Positions 16,837-26,339 of a stretch of 64,000 bases of DNA are shown here, one piece after another. Position 1 is the first letter of the stretch. Every line of letters begins with the position of its first letter. The position numbers and the translations under genes are program-made. Location: the NCBI RefSeq assembly GCF_037482845.1, contig NZ_JBBHJW010000009.1, positions 242,429 through 306,428 on the forward strand, written 5' to 3'. Source of the stretch: Paucibacter_B soli. Lineage in GTDB: Bacteria > Pseudomonadota > Gammaproteobacteria > Burkholderiales > Burkholderiaceae_C. Under the pieces are notes generated by a model. That model saw only the letters and a program-made list of their open reading frames with translations, searched no databases and was not told the DNA's origin.

Positions 16837-18825
16837 ATGCCTACTCCCGTTTCTCTGATTCAGCGCCAAGGCAGCACCCTGGCGGCCATTCGGCTTCGTC
16901 AGCGCGGCATCAGCGATCTGCTCGCTCGCATCTACGCGGCACGCGGCGTGACCGATGCCAAGGATGTTCGCGGCGAGTACGTTGATCTCTTGCCTTCTAG
17001 CTCCATGAAAAACGTCGCCGAGATGGCTAGTGTCCTGGCCGACTGCGTCGTGACCCAGAAGCGCGTGCTGATCGTATCCGACTATGACTGCGATGGCGCC
17101 ACCGCCTGCGCGGTCTTGGTGATGGCCTTTGGCGCCTCCGGCATTAACTTCGGCTACCTCGTGCCTGACCGCATGAAACATGGCTACGGCTTGACGCCGG
17201 CCATCGTTGATGAAGCTGCGGCTATGGAACCCAAACCGGATGTCATCATTACAGTCGATAACGGGATCTCGTCTACGGCTGGCGTGGACCGTGCGAATGA
17301 ACTGGGGATTGAGGTGCTGGTTACGGATCACCATTTGGCGCCGGACGTTCTGCCCAATGCCAAGCTGATCGTCAACCCGAATCAACCTGGCTGCGACTTC
17401 CCGTCTAAAAACATCGCTGGATGCGGCGTTGCTTGGTACGTCGCGCGCGCTTTCGTCGAGGAGTTGCGATTGCGCGAAATGGACCCCGGCTTCGATCCAG
17501 CTGAGTTGCTGAGCTATGTGGCACTGGGTACGGTTGCTGACGTCGTGAAGCTCGACCGGAACAACCGAATCCTCGTTTCCGAAGGGCTGAGGAGGATCCG
17601 TTCAGAACAATGCGCCCCCGGGGTCATCGCGCTCGCTGGTGTTGCAGGCAAGTCCATCGGCAGCTTGACCTGCTCTGATATCGGCTTCGGCATTGGCCCG
17701 CGAATCAACGCGGCCGGCCGCCTGGCTCACATGGGCGCCGGCATCGAGTGCCTGACGACGCTGGAGCCCGAGGTGGCGGCCAACCTGGCTCGTCAGCTCA
17801 ATGCGACAAATGAGGAGCGCAAGGAAATCCAGCGTGAAATGGTCGACCAGGCATTGATCCAGGCTCTGCGTTTGGTCATGCGCGATTCTCAGTCCGGCGT
17901 CGATGAGTTTGGCCGACGTTCGCTGGTGGTCTTCCACCCTGACTGGCACGAAGGAGTCGTTGGGGTGGTCGCTGGTCGCCTCAAGGAGGATCGTCACCGC
18001 CCCACGGTTGTGATGACCAACGCCCACGATGGGACCATCAAGGGTTCAGGTCGCTCTATTCCAGGTTTCCACCTGAAGCACGCGCTGGACGAGATCAATG
18101 CGAAGCACCCGGGCGTCTTGCTGAAGTTCGGTGGCCACGCCATGGCGGCCGGCATGACCATTGCCGGAGACAAGCTCGAGGAGTTCCGTGAGGCACTTGA
18201 AGCCGTTTGCCAGGCCGGCCTGACGCCGCAGATGATGACCAAGACTCTGCAGCACGACGGCGAGCTGCCAGCCAGCTGCTTCAACATCAAAGACATCTTC
18301 GCCCTGTCCCAGGAGGTCTGGGGCCAAGGGTTCGAGGAGCCGGTCTTCTTGAATCGCTTCGACATCACCGACTCCAAGATCATTGGCCAGGATCGCTCGC
18401 ACCTCAAGATGAGCGCCAAGATCGGCGACACCGAGGCTGATGTCATGGCGTTCGGGCAGGCCGACCTGGCGGAATGCATTGCGCCGAGCATGACGGTCGC
18501 CTTCAAGCCTCAGCTGAACACCTTCCGCGGGCAGACCAAGCTGACGATGCTGGTCGAGCTCATGCCGGAAGACATGAATCCCACGCTGTCACCCGCTTTG
18601 CGTGAGCGGGAGTCCCTGGTATCGGAAGCCGCGGAGGCCTCCGAGGGCACTTCGCTGGACCCGGGCCAAGGTCGCCCGAGCCCGGTCCAGGCCCAACCGG
18701 TTGCGATCACGGAAGCGATCCCTGCGGCCAACGAGTCTGCTGTCGACGCTGCCGCCACGGTTCCGGCCGAGCTGGTTGCGAGCGGCGTGCCGGCTCGGCG
18801 CCAGCGTCGCCTGGCTCTGCGCTGA
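16837..18825 (+). CDS. recJ: RecJ single-strand-specific 5'-3' exonuclease
   Basis: A 662-residue RecJ, which degrades 5'-ended single strands in recombination and mismatch repair. Phosphoesterase motifs are intact: SDYDCDGATA, TVDNGIS, VTDHHLAP (DHH) and YVALGTVADVV; the DHHA1 domain shows SGRSIPGFHL and FGGHAMAAG. After the OB-like domain come about 75 low-complexity residues ending RRQRRLALR, an extension beyond standard RecJ that resembles the basic tails of neighbouring proteins. It heads a plus-strand run of about ten genes that includes a helicase and an Mrr-like nuclease. Confidence 0.93.
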   Translation: MPTPVSLIQRQGSTLAAIRLRQRGISDLLARIYAARGVTDAKDVRGEYVDLLPSSSMKNVAEMASVLADCVVTQKRVLIVSDYDCDGATACAVLVMAFGASGINFGYLVPDRMKHGYGLTPAIVDEAAAMEPKPDVIITVDNGISSTAGVDRANELGIEVLVTDHHLAPDVLPNAKLIVNPNQPGCDFPSKNIAGCGVAWYVARAFVEELRLREMDPGFDPAELLSYVALGTVADVVKLDRNNRILVSEGLRRIRSEQCAPGVIALAGVAGKSIGSLTCSDIGFGIGPRINAAGRLAHMGAGIECLTTLEPEVAANLARQLNATNEERKEIQREMVDQALIQALRLVMRDSQSGVDEFGRRSLVVFHPDWHEGVVGVVAGRLKEDRHRPTVVMTNAHDGTIKGSGRSIPGFHLKHALDEINAKHPGVLLKFGGHAMAAGMTIAGDKLEEFREALEAVCQAGLTPQMMTKTLQHDGELPASCFNIKDIFALSQEVWGQGFEEPVFLNRFDITDSKIIGQDRSHLKMSAKIGDTEADVMAFGQADLAECIAPSMTVAFKPQLNTFRGQTKLTMLVELMPEDMNPTLSPALRERESLVSEAAEASEGTSLDPGQGRPSPVQAQPVAITEAIPAANESAVDAAATVPAELVASGVPARRQRRLALR

Positions 18826-18832
18826 GGTTGGC

Positions 18833-19474
18833 ATGGAAAACGCATTGCGACTCTGGCATGGCGCCCAATCCTGGGAGCCGCCTCCGACCATCCGACCTCC
18901 CAAGAAGGGCCAGGCCGAGCACGGCGCCGGCATCTATTGCTGCGCCCACTACCTGACTGCCCGCAAATACGCCGCCGGCGGCGGCTTGGCCATGGACATC
19001 TTCCTAAAGCCCAACCTGCGCTTCTTGGAGGACATCAAGGTCCAGGTGAGCGACCTCATCGAGGCCGCTCGAAGCATTCCGCGCTTGCGCGCCAGGGACC
19101 AGATCATCAGTGACTTGGAGCGCTGCGGAGCCAGAGCCTCCGTCCCGGGTGTGGTTGGTCTGAATGTCCTGGTCAACCTGGCCGTCAACTACGACGCCAT
19201 GATCGGTCAGCCGGCGGTCGAAATCACGAAATTCATCGTCAGCCGTGGTGCTGACGCGAGCCTCTACGAGCGCACCAGCGGCGACGACTGGTTGGTCATC
19301 TTCAATCCGGAAGTGATTCTTGCGGCGCGCAAGCGTCCGAGCGCCACCATCGATCTGGCTGAGTACGACCGGCCACGCGTCCGGGACCAGCTGGAGCGGC
19401 TTCGAGTTGCGACTGAGACTCCGGGGCGCACCGCCCAGGAGAGCGCTTCAGTTGCACGCGGGGCTCGACCGTAG
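18833..19474 (+). CDS. ADP-ribosyltransferase-fold-like protein with Arg-Pro tail
   Basis: A 213-residue protein. The N-terminus (LRLWHGAQSW, then AEHGAGIYCCAHYLTARKYA) has the layout of ART-fold enzymes: an aromatic-His-Gly near the start and a G-x-Y plus A-x-x-Y/A helix some 25 residues later. A catalytic Glu cannot be placed confidently, so function is tentative. It starts 7 bp after recJ with GAGG in between. The C-terminus is the tail VARGARP, one of thirteen exact Arg-Pro endings in the window. Confidence 0.6.
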   Translation: MENALRLWHGAQSWEPPPTIRPPKKGQAEHGAGIYCCAHYLTARKYAAGGGLAMDIFLKPNLRFLEDIKVQVSDLIEAARSIPRLRARDQIISDLERCGARASVPGVVGLNVLVNLAVNYDAMIGQPAVEITKFIVSRGADASLYERTSGDDWLVIFNPEVILAARKRPSATIDLAEYDRPRVRDQLERLRVATETPGRTAQESASVARGARP

Positions 19475-19537
19475 CCTTCTCTGCAGACTTGTTGATAGCT
19501 CTGGGCTCCTCGGTCGGGTGAGCTCGGCTCTCACATC

Positions 19538-19566
19538 TTGCGAACCAACTGTGTAGGCGATATACT
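19538..19566 (+). promoter_or_regulatory. Promoter, shared style
   Basis: TTGCGA, 17-bp spacer with GTGTAGGCGA, TATACT, followed by CTACACTGC as at 35030. It lies inside the recJ-to-GNAT gene run and would add a second start. Confidence 0.65.
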
Positions 19567-19657
19567 CTACACTGCATTACCGCGCCTCCAGCGCATCATT
19601 TTTCCCCTTGAGTCGGCTCGCATTTCGCGAGCAGCCCTTCACATGCCTGGAGATCGC

Positions 19658-20416
19658 ATGAATCCCGCCAATTCCCCCGCACCCATCGTCAAGGTCACCC
19701 TGCTGCACACGCTCGGTGCGGTCAGTGGCTACAAGCCAGGCGAAGCACTGGACCCGGACCGCGGTGGAATCAAGGAAGCCATCATCACCTGCGCTGCCAC
19801 CTATGGTGACGGCCCCCGCGGTGACCTGCTCCGCTCTGACCTCCCGGGCTCTGCCTGGTCGAGGATTGAGGCCGAAGGCGCCTTCCCCGAACTACAGGCC
19901 ATCCTGACGAAGGGGGCAATTGATCTCTTGGACGGGCACATCCCTCAAGTCGTTGTCACCTTAGACGGCAAAGCCATCTCCGGTGCCGAACTGATTACCT
20001 CGGACGCCGATGTTGTTCTGGCCCTGCAGGACCCAACCAAGCGTGCGCTACCGGTGCCTCGATTGCTTCCGTTCCAGCTGGGTGGCTCTGCTGATGGCGC
20101 TATTGGTGTCCTGTACAGCCCCAACGCCGGCGGCGGCATCAAGCTGCACTCGATGCACTCGACGCTTCGCGAAGCCCATGTCGCCGAGGAGATCTTGAAG
20201 CAGGCGGGGGAGCAAAAGACCGGTCAGCTGAACATCGTCACACCTGTGACCAAACTGATCGCGGCCGCCATGTCCGGCAACTACAAGCCGTTGGACCCGT
20301 CCGTGATCGCTGCGGTGGTTCAGCGCGCCGGCGCGTCGGAAGCTGCTCGCCAGCACCCGGGCCTGATGCCCTCCCCGCTGTCCATGGTCCCTCCATCGCC
20401 TTTCGCTCAGAACTGA
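19658..20416 (+). CDS. Unknown soluble protein
   Basis: A 252-residue protein; the ATG with GGAGA 4 nt upstream was chosen over an earlier ATG at 19643. It starts MNPANSPAPIVKVTLLHTLGAVSGYKPG and is mixed alpha/beta, with a low-complexity end rich in Pro and Ser and no basic tail, unlike its neighbours. I recognise no domain. The 11-bp gap to the next gene suggests co-translation. Confidence 0.6.
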   Translation: MNPANSPAPIVKVTLLHTLGAVSGYKPGEALDPDRGGIKEAIITCAATYGDGPRGDLLRSDLPGSAWSRIEAEGAFPELQAILTKGAIDLLDGHIPQVVVTLDGKAISGAELITSDADVVLALQDPTKRALPVPRLLPFQLGGSADGAIGVLYSPNAGGGIKLHSMHSTLREAHVAEEILKQAGEQKTGQLNIVTPVTKLIAAAMSGNYKPLDPSVIAAVVQRAGASEAARQHPGLMPSPLSMVPPSPFAQN

Positions 20417-20427
20417 TCGGCCCAGCC

Positions 20428-21384
20428 ATGCAACTCGAATTCTACGCCGCCCTCAAGCCCGAAGCCGTTCGCTGGCTTGCACATGGACACCGCGGCGTCT
20501 CCAGCAACACGCTGTTCGCCTTGATCTATGGCATCCAGACGGGTGTGGACGAGGGGAGCCGCATGGCTCCAGCGGACTCGGGCGATTTTCGCCGCTGCCG
20601 CCTCATGGCTGATGACATCCCAGGCGCGCGTCAGCGCATCCTGGGCATCACCGATATCCGCGCCATCGGCTACCAACGGGATCGAATTCTTACCGTCGTC
20701 AAGCACTGGGACGCCCTATGCGCACTGATGGACAGCGAGTCCCCTGACTGGCGTTCCCCTAAGGCAAGTTCGCCATCTCCCAAGCTGAATGCAGTCCTTC
20801 GCCACCTGGCCAGCGGTGCGATGGACCGTGTTGCGGGACTGCCTGAGAGTCAGCAGGCCACCATCTCCGGCAGTGATGAGGTCGACATCCGAAGGGGGCT
20901 GTTCCTGGAACGAGAGCTTTCTCTGAATGGCGTCGATGCTCAACGGGTCAAGCGGACCCTCGAGCACTTCCAGGCAATCCCGGTTGAGAGTCCGGACCTG
21001 GACGGGAAGACCTGTCTTCACCTCCTCAGGGGCTGCCTGGCCGGCGTCATGAAGATCGGTCAGATCGGCAGCGATGCAGCAACCCAAGATCGAGCCAAGA
21101 AGCTGATAGCTGGCTACGCGGGCCTGGACAAGTATCCGGTTCCTCGAAATGAGAAGGCGACCAAAAGCATTCGCTACCACCTGAATAGCGTTCTCACCTT
21201 CCTTTGGAGGGAGTCTCACTTTGACCTGGACACGGCCGAGGCAAAGGAGGCCAGGCTTCAGTTCGAGTCGATGACCCGCCTGCTCGACGTCGCGTCCAAG
21301 GCCCACCTGGCTGCCAGCTCGCCCAACACGACTGGCGAAGTCCAACACAAGGTTGGTCAGAAGCGTCGCGTCGCCACCGCTTAA
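20428..21384 (+). CDS. Unknown soluble protein
   Basis: A 318-residue, largely alpha-helical protein with no recognised motif. The N-terminus (MQLEFYAALKPEAVRWLAHGHRGVSS) is amphipathic, and there are Arg/Lys-rich helices in the middle (DAQRVKRTLEHFQAI, YHLNSVLTFLWRESHFD). The C-terminus is KVGQKRRVATA, basic but without Arg-Pro. It sits in the recJ operon between two other unknown genes, 10 bp before the next one. Confidence 0.6.
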   Translation: MQLEFYAALKPEAVRWLAHGHRGVSSNTLFALIYGIQTGVDEGSRMAPADSGDFRRCRLMADDIPGARQRILGITDIRAIGYQRDRILTVVKHWDALCALMDSESPDWRSPKASSPSPKLNAVLRHLASGAMDRVAGLPESQQATISGSDEVDIRRGLFLERELSLNGVDAQRVKRTLEHFQAIPVESPDLDGKTCLHLLRGCLAGVMKIGQIGSDAATQDRAKKLIAGYAGLDKYPVPRNEKATKSIRYHLNSVLTFLWRESHFDLDTAEAKEARLQFESMTRLLDVASKAHLAASSPNTTGEVQHKVGQKRRVATA

Positions 21385-21394
21385 AGAGGATCAA

Positions 21395-22585
21395 ATGACC
21401 AAGCCAAGCTTCGCAAGGCGTTTCTCGCTCGAGCAGTTCACTGAGCTGAATGCCGCTTGCCGTGCCGCACTGACAGACGCCGGCGGCGGCGTTCACTCAG
21501 GCCCGGAGCATGAAGAGCGACGCGCTCGGTGGAATGCTGCAGAAGTCGCGGCGCGCGAAGCATTCGGCCTCTTCCTTGGTGACCTGAAGGCGTTCGGCCT
21601 GGCCAAGATCCCCTTCATTGAAGGTCGCTGCTTCCGGATGGGCGACACCTGGAACCGATTTGTTGCCGGTTCTGAGGCGGACACCAAAGATGAGTTTGCG
21701 CAACTCGTTGAGTCGCTGAGCTCGTCGCTGGTGACCATGCATCACCTGGTTCTCCTGCCTCACGTGGATGTGGCGGAGGCTTACCGTCAACTGGTGGGTG
21801 ACATCGACAAAGGCGACTTCCAGTGGCATCGAGTTGGTGGCCACGGAAGCTGCGACGCAACAGGCAACACGCTTGTGCTGTCCTTTGACGGCTGGCAGCC
21901 AACTGCCGGCGTCTTCGATCCAAAAAACCGCGAGAGCCGATACACGGCATTGACCTCTGACAGGCCTGTGCCCGGCGTCGAGCACCACGTGATCCAGGCC
22001 CCCAGCGGTGAGCTGCTTGTCTTCGACTTGATCGACTTGGAGGCCTTCAAAGATGCCGTCAAGGATCCTGACCACAACTCACTGGAGACAAGTGCAGGGC
22101 TCTTGAAAGCTGCATCCTGGTATGCGCAACAGCATGGCTTCATGTCGACATTCGTTGGCAGTCGGTCGCCTGAGATCATTCAGAAGGGTGACGGCCTGGT
22201 GATCGCCAACGTCGATGAGCGTCACCTTGTCGACGGTGAAATCAAGGGCCATGTCGAGACCGTGCGATGGTGGGCGACTGCCATCGACAAGGAAATCCTG
22301 ATCGACATCGTCGCCAAGTCGATGACGCGAACCCAGGCTGAGGCTCAAGTCGAGGCCTACATCGAAGAGTACGCCCCCACAGCTCTTCGCGTGCGCCCTG
22401 GTCAGCTCCACGTTTATCACACGGCAAATCACGAGCTCATGGCCAGCATGCACACGCCAGGCCTCAGCACCGCTGGCCTCGACGAAATCCTGGTCGTCAT
22501 CTCCGAGCGCGAGCTCACCTGGGCTCCCAGGGAACTCCGCTCCGCAAATCCTGAATCGCCGCACTCCAAGTTTCGTCCGTCCTGA
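21395..22585 (+). CDS. Unknown soluble protein
   Basis: A 396-residue protein with AGAGGA 5 nt before the ATG. It has a helical N-terminal third and a mixed C-terminal part with TAAGL-type helices and the stretch RVRPGQLHVYHTANHEL. I see no enzyme signature or membrane helix. The end is HSKFRPS, close to the basic-tail pattern. Only the operon position (recombination/nuclease genes on both sides) hints at a role. Confidence 0.6.
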   Translation: MTKPSFARRFSLEQFTELNAACRAALTDAGGGVHSGPEHEERRARWNAAEVAAREAFGLFLGDLKAFGLAKIPFIEGRCFRMGDTWNRFVAGSEADTKDEFAQLVESLSSSLVTMHHLVLLPHVDVAEAYRQLVGDIDKGDFQWHRVGGHGSCDATGNTLVLSFDGWQPTAGVFDPKNRESRYTALTSDRPVPGVEHHVIQAPSGELLVFDLIDLEAFKDAVKDPDHNSLETSAGLLKAASWYAQQHGFMSTFVGSRSPEIIQKGDGLVIANVDERHLVDGEIKGHVETVRWWATAIDKEILIDIVAKSMTRTQAEAQVEAYIEEYAPTALRVRPGQLHVYHTANHELMASMHTPGLSTAGLDEILVVISERELTWAPRELRSANPESPHSKFRPS

Positions 22586-22594
22586 AAGTCCACT

Positions 22595-23386
22595 ATGTCG
22601 AACCAGCAACACTTTGCGACTGAGGCTGCACGAAAGCTCTCGGGCTTCACGTACACAAACCTCTCTTCGTCCGGCGCCGGCGTTGATGCGTGCGAACTCT
22701 GGCGCTGCCAAAAGCCCGGGACGACCAACGACGCCTTCGATATCTGCGTGACCCACCGCGGTCTTGCTGTCTTCGGCGACATCGATGGTCTCCTCTTCCA
22801 GGCCGGCTTCACAATGAAGCACCTGGCGGGCGACGACGTGGCCTACATGCACGGCAAGCTCGAGGCGCAGTGCAAGGAGAAGGAATTCGACCCGAATGCC
22901 TTCCAAGGACTCGTTCTGAGCTTCTCGGAGACGGCCATCGAGGACGCCGGGCTGATTCCTCCGCGGCATCCTGAAGAGCAGTCGTTCGCCGCCCTGCACG
23001 CCGGCGAAAAGCGCGGCAGACGAATCAGCAGCAGCGAACTCTTCGCTTGGTGGCGTCAGCACGGACTCAAAACCGTCGACACATCCGAGGCAAAGCTCTC
23101 CCAGATGAAGGTCTTGGACGGCGTCCGTGAACTGCTCGACCAGGCATCGAGCGTGAGCAGCGTCGAGGAAGCTTGCGGGTTTCTTGATGTCTGCGCCAGC
23201 GAGCCGGACTCCTTGGTTCCGAAGGACTGGTCCTCAGACGTCAACTTCCACCGACCCTGCCGCCATCTGGTCGCGCGCCTGCACATGGTCAATCAGGCCG
23301 CCAAGGCCATCCAGGCCCTCCTGAATGAAGATCGGGCGGATATCTCTGCAAGCGCTGCCTCAACCGCTCGGGGTGCCCGTCCATGA
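22595..23386 (+). CDS. Unknown soluble protein with Arg-Pro tail
   Basis: A 263-residue protein, predicted soluble. A compact N-terminal domain (HFATEAARKLSGFTYTNLSSSG ... VTHRGLAVFGDIDGLLFQAG) is followed by a helical part and a short Ala/Ser linker ending TARGARP. The N-terminal part hints at a small alpha/beta binding module, but I recognise no family. The stop overlaps the ATG of the Mrr-like nuclease (ATGA), so the two are translationally coupled. Confidence 0.6.
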   Translation: MSNQQHFATEAARKLSGFTYTNLSSSGAGVDACELWRCQKPGTTNDAFDICVTHRGLAVFGDIDGLLFQAGFTMKHLAGDDVAYMHGKLEAQCKEKEFDPNAFQGLVLSFSETAIEDAGLIPPRHPEEQSFAALHAGEKRGRRISSSELFAWWRQHGLKTVDTSEAKLSQMKVLDGVRELLDQASSVSSVEEACGFLDVCASEPDSLVPKDWSSDVNFHRPCRHLVARLHMVNQAAKAIQALLNEDRADISASAASTARGARP

Positions 23387-23964
23387 GCTGGGCATCCATG
23401 ACGCGCTTCGCTTCTCGCATGGTGAACGGCATTCGCCTGATTGGCCATCGCCGGCACAAGCGCAACGTCAAGACATCCAGAGTCGTCTTGGCAAAGCTCG
23501 CCAGCTTTGAGCACGAGGGCGCAGTCATCAACTACCTGCGCAAGGTCGATCCCTACGTGGTGGAGGAAGTCGTCCTCAGCCTGCTCGAGGAGCGCGGGAT
23601 CTTCGTGCTCCGCAACACCTCCTACTCCGGCGACGGCGGTCTTGACGGTCGCTTCTGGTGGCCTGGCCAAGGCTGGCACGCCATCCAGTGCAAGCGTTAC
23701 TCGAGTGCGATCAACCCGGCTCATGCGCGCGAGTTCCAGTCCATCGTGTCGCGCCGCTTCAAGGGCGGTGTCTTCGTGCATACCGGCCGCACCGGCGATC
23801 AATCCCAGGAAGCCCTGGCGCCGGCGGGCCTGTTCCTGCTGTCAGGCTCCCTGCTCACCCGCTGCATCAAGGGCGCATCCCCCTTGGCGCTGATGGCAAG
23901 CCGAAAACAGGCTCGAGCTTCCTCTCGAAGGGAAGTCCAGCAACACGTCCAAGCGACCCAATGA
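23383..23964 (+). CDS. Mrr-like restriction endonuclease domain protein
   Basis: A 193-residue protein with an Mrr_cat-type PD-(D/E)xK core around residues 58-125: a helix (YVVEEVVLSLLEERG), then SGDGGLDGRF with the metal-binding Asp, and the Gln-x-Lys in HAIQCKRYSS. Mrr family enzymes cut modified or foreign DNA; small versions also act in plasmid defence. The N-terminal 40 residues are very basic. Both ends overlap neighbours by 4 bp (ATGA), tying it to the unknown protein before it and the helicase after it. It lacks the Arg-Pro tail. Confidence 0.75.
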   Translation: MSWASMTRFASRMVNGIRLIGHRRHKRNVKTSRVVLAKLASFEHEGAVINYLRKVDPYVVEEVVLSLLEERGIFVLRNTSYSGDGGLDGRFWWPGQGWHAIQCKRYSSAINPAHAREFQSIVSRRFKGGVFVHTGRTGDQSQEALAPAGLFLLSGSLLTRCIKGASPLALMASRKQARASSRREVQQHVQATQ

Positions 23965-25658
23965 GCAAGATCATCCCCACCCCAGAGCTGGTCGCTATCG
24001 TCCAGAGTCGCGCCAAACTGCTTGTCGTCAAAGCATTTGCCGGCACCGGCAAGACGACCGCGCTGACCATCTACTCGAGCCTGCGCAAGAAGGCACGAAT
24101 TCTCTACCTGGCCTACAACAAGCCGATCCAAGAGGCGGCGCAGAAGCGCTTCCCCGGCAATGTGGTGTGCAAGACCACCCACGGCTTGGCCTTTGCCCAG
24201 TATGGCCGCCCCTACGCGGACGCCAAGAAGCTGGGGAATGTGCGGGCTGGCGATGTGATGATGGCTTTCAAGTGGGATCCGTCAACCGCCAAGGCAGTCC
24301 TGGATGTGGTGAACAACTTCATCTACTCGGCCGATGACGAAATCTCTAGCAAGCACATTGGCCACGGCTTCGGCGGGAACCAGGACCTGATCCTGGATCG
24401 CGGTCGCGAGCTGTGGGAGTGCATGCAGTCGTTCCCGAGCGAGCCGACCTTCAACGAGCGCATCAAGATGACCCATGACGGGTACCTCAAAATGTACGCG
24501 CTCTCGAATCCGGATCTGTCCGAGGACTACGACATCATCCTGCTCGACGAGGCCCAGGACTCCAACCCAGTGACGTCAGGTCTCGTCTTGGGTCAGAAAT
24601 GCACACGCGTCCTGGTTGGCGACACCCATCAGTCGATCTATCGCTACCGCGGATCAACCGACGCGCTCGAGGCAGCGGCGGCAATGGAAGGCGCCGAGGT
24701 GAAGTACCTCACGACGTCCTACCGCTTCGGCCCCGACATCGCGACTCTGGCCACAGCTCTGCTGGCCGGCTACCGTGACGAGCAGCTGCCCCTGCAGGGC
24801 GCCGGCGCCGTCAAGCGGATCTCGCCGGTGGTCGACCGCAACAAGCCCCACACGGTCATCTGCCGCACCAACGCCAAGGTCTTCTCCATCGCAGCGGGAC
24901 TCATTGGCCAGAAGAAGACCTACAGCTTCATCGGCGGCGTTGAGAACTACCCCTTCGACCGCCTGGTCGACGTGCAGAACCTGGCTGAGGGAAAGCTCTC
25001 GGCCGTCAAGGACGCGTTCATCAAGCAGCTGGGCTCGCTGGCGGCACTCCAGGACTACGCCAAGAAGACCAACGACCTCGAGTACGGTGCGCTCCTCGGC
25101 ATCCAGAAGGAATACGGCCCCCGCATTCCATCGCTGGTGGCCCAGATCAAGCTCGAAGCGCTCGCCTTTGAGAAGAACGGCCGCGGCAAGGCCATGGTCG
25201 AGCTCACCACCGGCCACCGGAGCAAGGGTCTGGAGTTCGAGCAGGTCATCATGGCCGACGACTTCGAAGACTTCGTCACCGAGGCCGGCCACCCCAAGCT
25301 GCTCGACAGCGACGAGCTCATCGAGGAGATGAACCTCCTCTATGTCGCCGCCACCCGCGCGACACATGCCCTCGAGGTGAACAGCTCCGTTGCTCGGGGT
25401 CTGTCCGCCCTGGGACAAACCGATTTCATGTTCCCTGACGACACAGCCCCCAGTACCTGGGTCGACTCTCTGCTGGACAGCCCCATCGTGAAGCGCCAGG
25501 AGGTCCTGGACTTCGCCGGCAAGGATGCTGGGGATCCGAATGCGGGCAGCGAGGAGCGGGACATCGTCGACGAACTCCTGGCCGAGCAGATCGGCAACAG
25601 CTCCTCAGTCGGGGCTTTCGCTGCCAGAGAAGCCTTCCCCCGTTCATTGCGTCCATGA
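23961..25658 (+). CDS. UvrD/FBH1-like SF1 helicase with Arg-Pro tail
   Basis: A 565-residue superfamily 1A helicase. Motifs in order: Walker A AFAGTGKTT, motif Ia near LYLAYNKPIQ, Walker B LLDEAQDSN, motif III VGDTHQSIYRYRG, motif IV around TSYRFG, motif V TGHRSKGLEFEQV and motif VI LLYVAATRA. The size and the Asn-Lys-Pro motif Ia resemble anti-recombinase FBH1-like helicases rather than UvrD itself. The last residues, FPRSLRP, carry the shared tail. It overlaps both neighbours by 4 bp, next to the Mrr-like nuclease; a nuclease-helicase pair is possible. Confidence 0.85.
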   Translation: MSKIIPTPELVAIVQSRAKLLVVKAFAGTGKTTALTIYSSLRKKARILYLAYNKPIQEAAQKRFPGNVVCKTTHGLAFAQYGRPYADAKKLGNVRAGDVMMAFKWDPSTAKAVLDVVNNFIYSADDEISSKHIGHGFGGNQDLILDRGRELWECMQSFPSEPTFNERIKMTHDGYLKMYALSNPDLSEDYDIILLDEAQDSNPVTSGLVLGQKCTRVLVGDTHQSIYRYRGSTDALEAAAAMEGAEVKYLTTSYRFGPDIATLATALLAGYRDEQLPLQGAGAVKRISPVVDRNKPHTVICRTNAKVFSIAAGLIGQKKTYSFIGGVENYPFDRLVDVQNLAEGKLSAVKDAFIKQLGSLAALQDYAKKTNDLEYGALLGIQKEYGPRIPSLVAQIKLEALAFEKNGRGKAMVELTTGHRSKGLEFEQVIMADDFEDFVTEAGHPKLLDSDELIEEMNLLYVAATRATHALEVNSSVARGLSALGQTDFMFPDDTAPSTWVDSLLDSPIVKRQEVLDFAGKDAGDPNAGSEERDIVDELLAEQIGNSSSVGAFAAREAFPRSLRP

Positions 25659-26338
25659 CGCGTAGCAAGCTCTCTATCGCGGCCCCGATGTCAATCCGCC
25701 CCCTCGAGCTGGCGGATGCCGAGGCGCTGCTCCGCCTGGTGGCCAGGAACGAGAAGCGCTTTGCCGCCGGCGGCCTGGCCATGCTTCCGAGCTCCACCGA
25801 GAGCTTCAAGTCATGGATTCAGCAGACCTCCGGCATGCGGCCGCAGTCACTGAAAGTGGTCTATGGACTCTGGGTCCAATCTGATGCCGGATTCAAGCTT
25901 GCTGGATTCGTTGGAATCGAGACGCTGAACTCGTTCTCTGGTTCGGGAGTCTGGTACGGCATCGACATTGACCACCAGGGGCGCGGGCTGGCCAAGACCG
26001 GCGCCCTGCTGGCCATGGTCGACTTTGAGGCCCGCGCGGCCGCGGCCGGGTTCGCTCGAATAGTTCGTTGGGTGCTCCACGTGCACAAGAGCAATGAGCG
26101 CAGCGCCAGGCTGGGCGCCCAACTGGGATTCCAGCGTGACGAGATCCTCGACTACACGCGTCGGCTCTCACTTCGGGGTGGACAAAAGTTCCAGGGGTAC
26201 CTGTCTACCAGGACTGCCAAGTCCATGGCCGAGGAAGCGCAAGCGCGCGTGCTCCAGATGACCATGCAGGCGACCGCGCGGACGACGCTTGCCAGCAACG
26301 ACGACCAGGTCAAGCCTCGTCGCCGCCTAAGCGCCTGA
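25655..26338 (+). CDS. GNAT N-acetyltransferase (RimJ/RimL-like)
   Basis: A 227-residue acetyl-CoA-dependent acetyltransferase. It opens with the RimJ/L-type IRPLELADAEALLRLV, has a beta4-beta5 region (AGFVGIETLNSFSGSGVWYGID), the pyrophosphate loop as DHQGRGLAKTGALLAM, and NERSARLGAQLGFQRD near the end of the domain. An additional 55 residues follow and end KPRRRLSA. The substrate is unknown. Its ATG overlaps the helicase stop by 4 bp, and it is the last gene of the recJ run. Confidence 0.8.
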   Translation: MTRSKLSIAAPMSIRPLELADAEALLRLVARNEKRFAAGGLAMLPSSTESFKSWIQQTSGMRPQSLKVVYGLWVQSDAGFKLAGFVGIETLNSFSGSGVWYGIDIDHQGRGLAKTGALLAMVDFEARAAAAGFARIVRWVLHVHKSNERSARLGAQLGFQRDEILDYTRRLSLRGGQKFQGYLSTRTAKSMAEEAQARVLQMTMQATARTTLASNDDQVKPRRRLSA

Positions 26339-26339
26339 T

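Noticed and set aside
24654..25418. Long minus-strand open frame opposite the helicase
   Set aside because: All SF1 motifs are on the plus strand; the other frame is a high-GC shadow.
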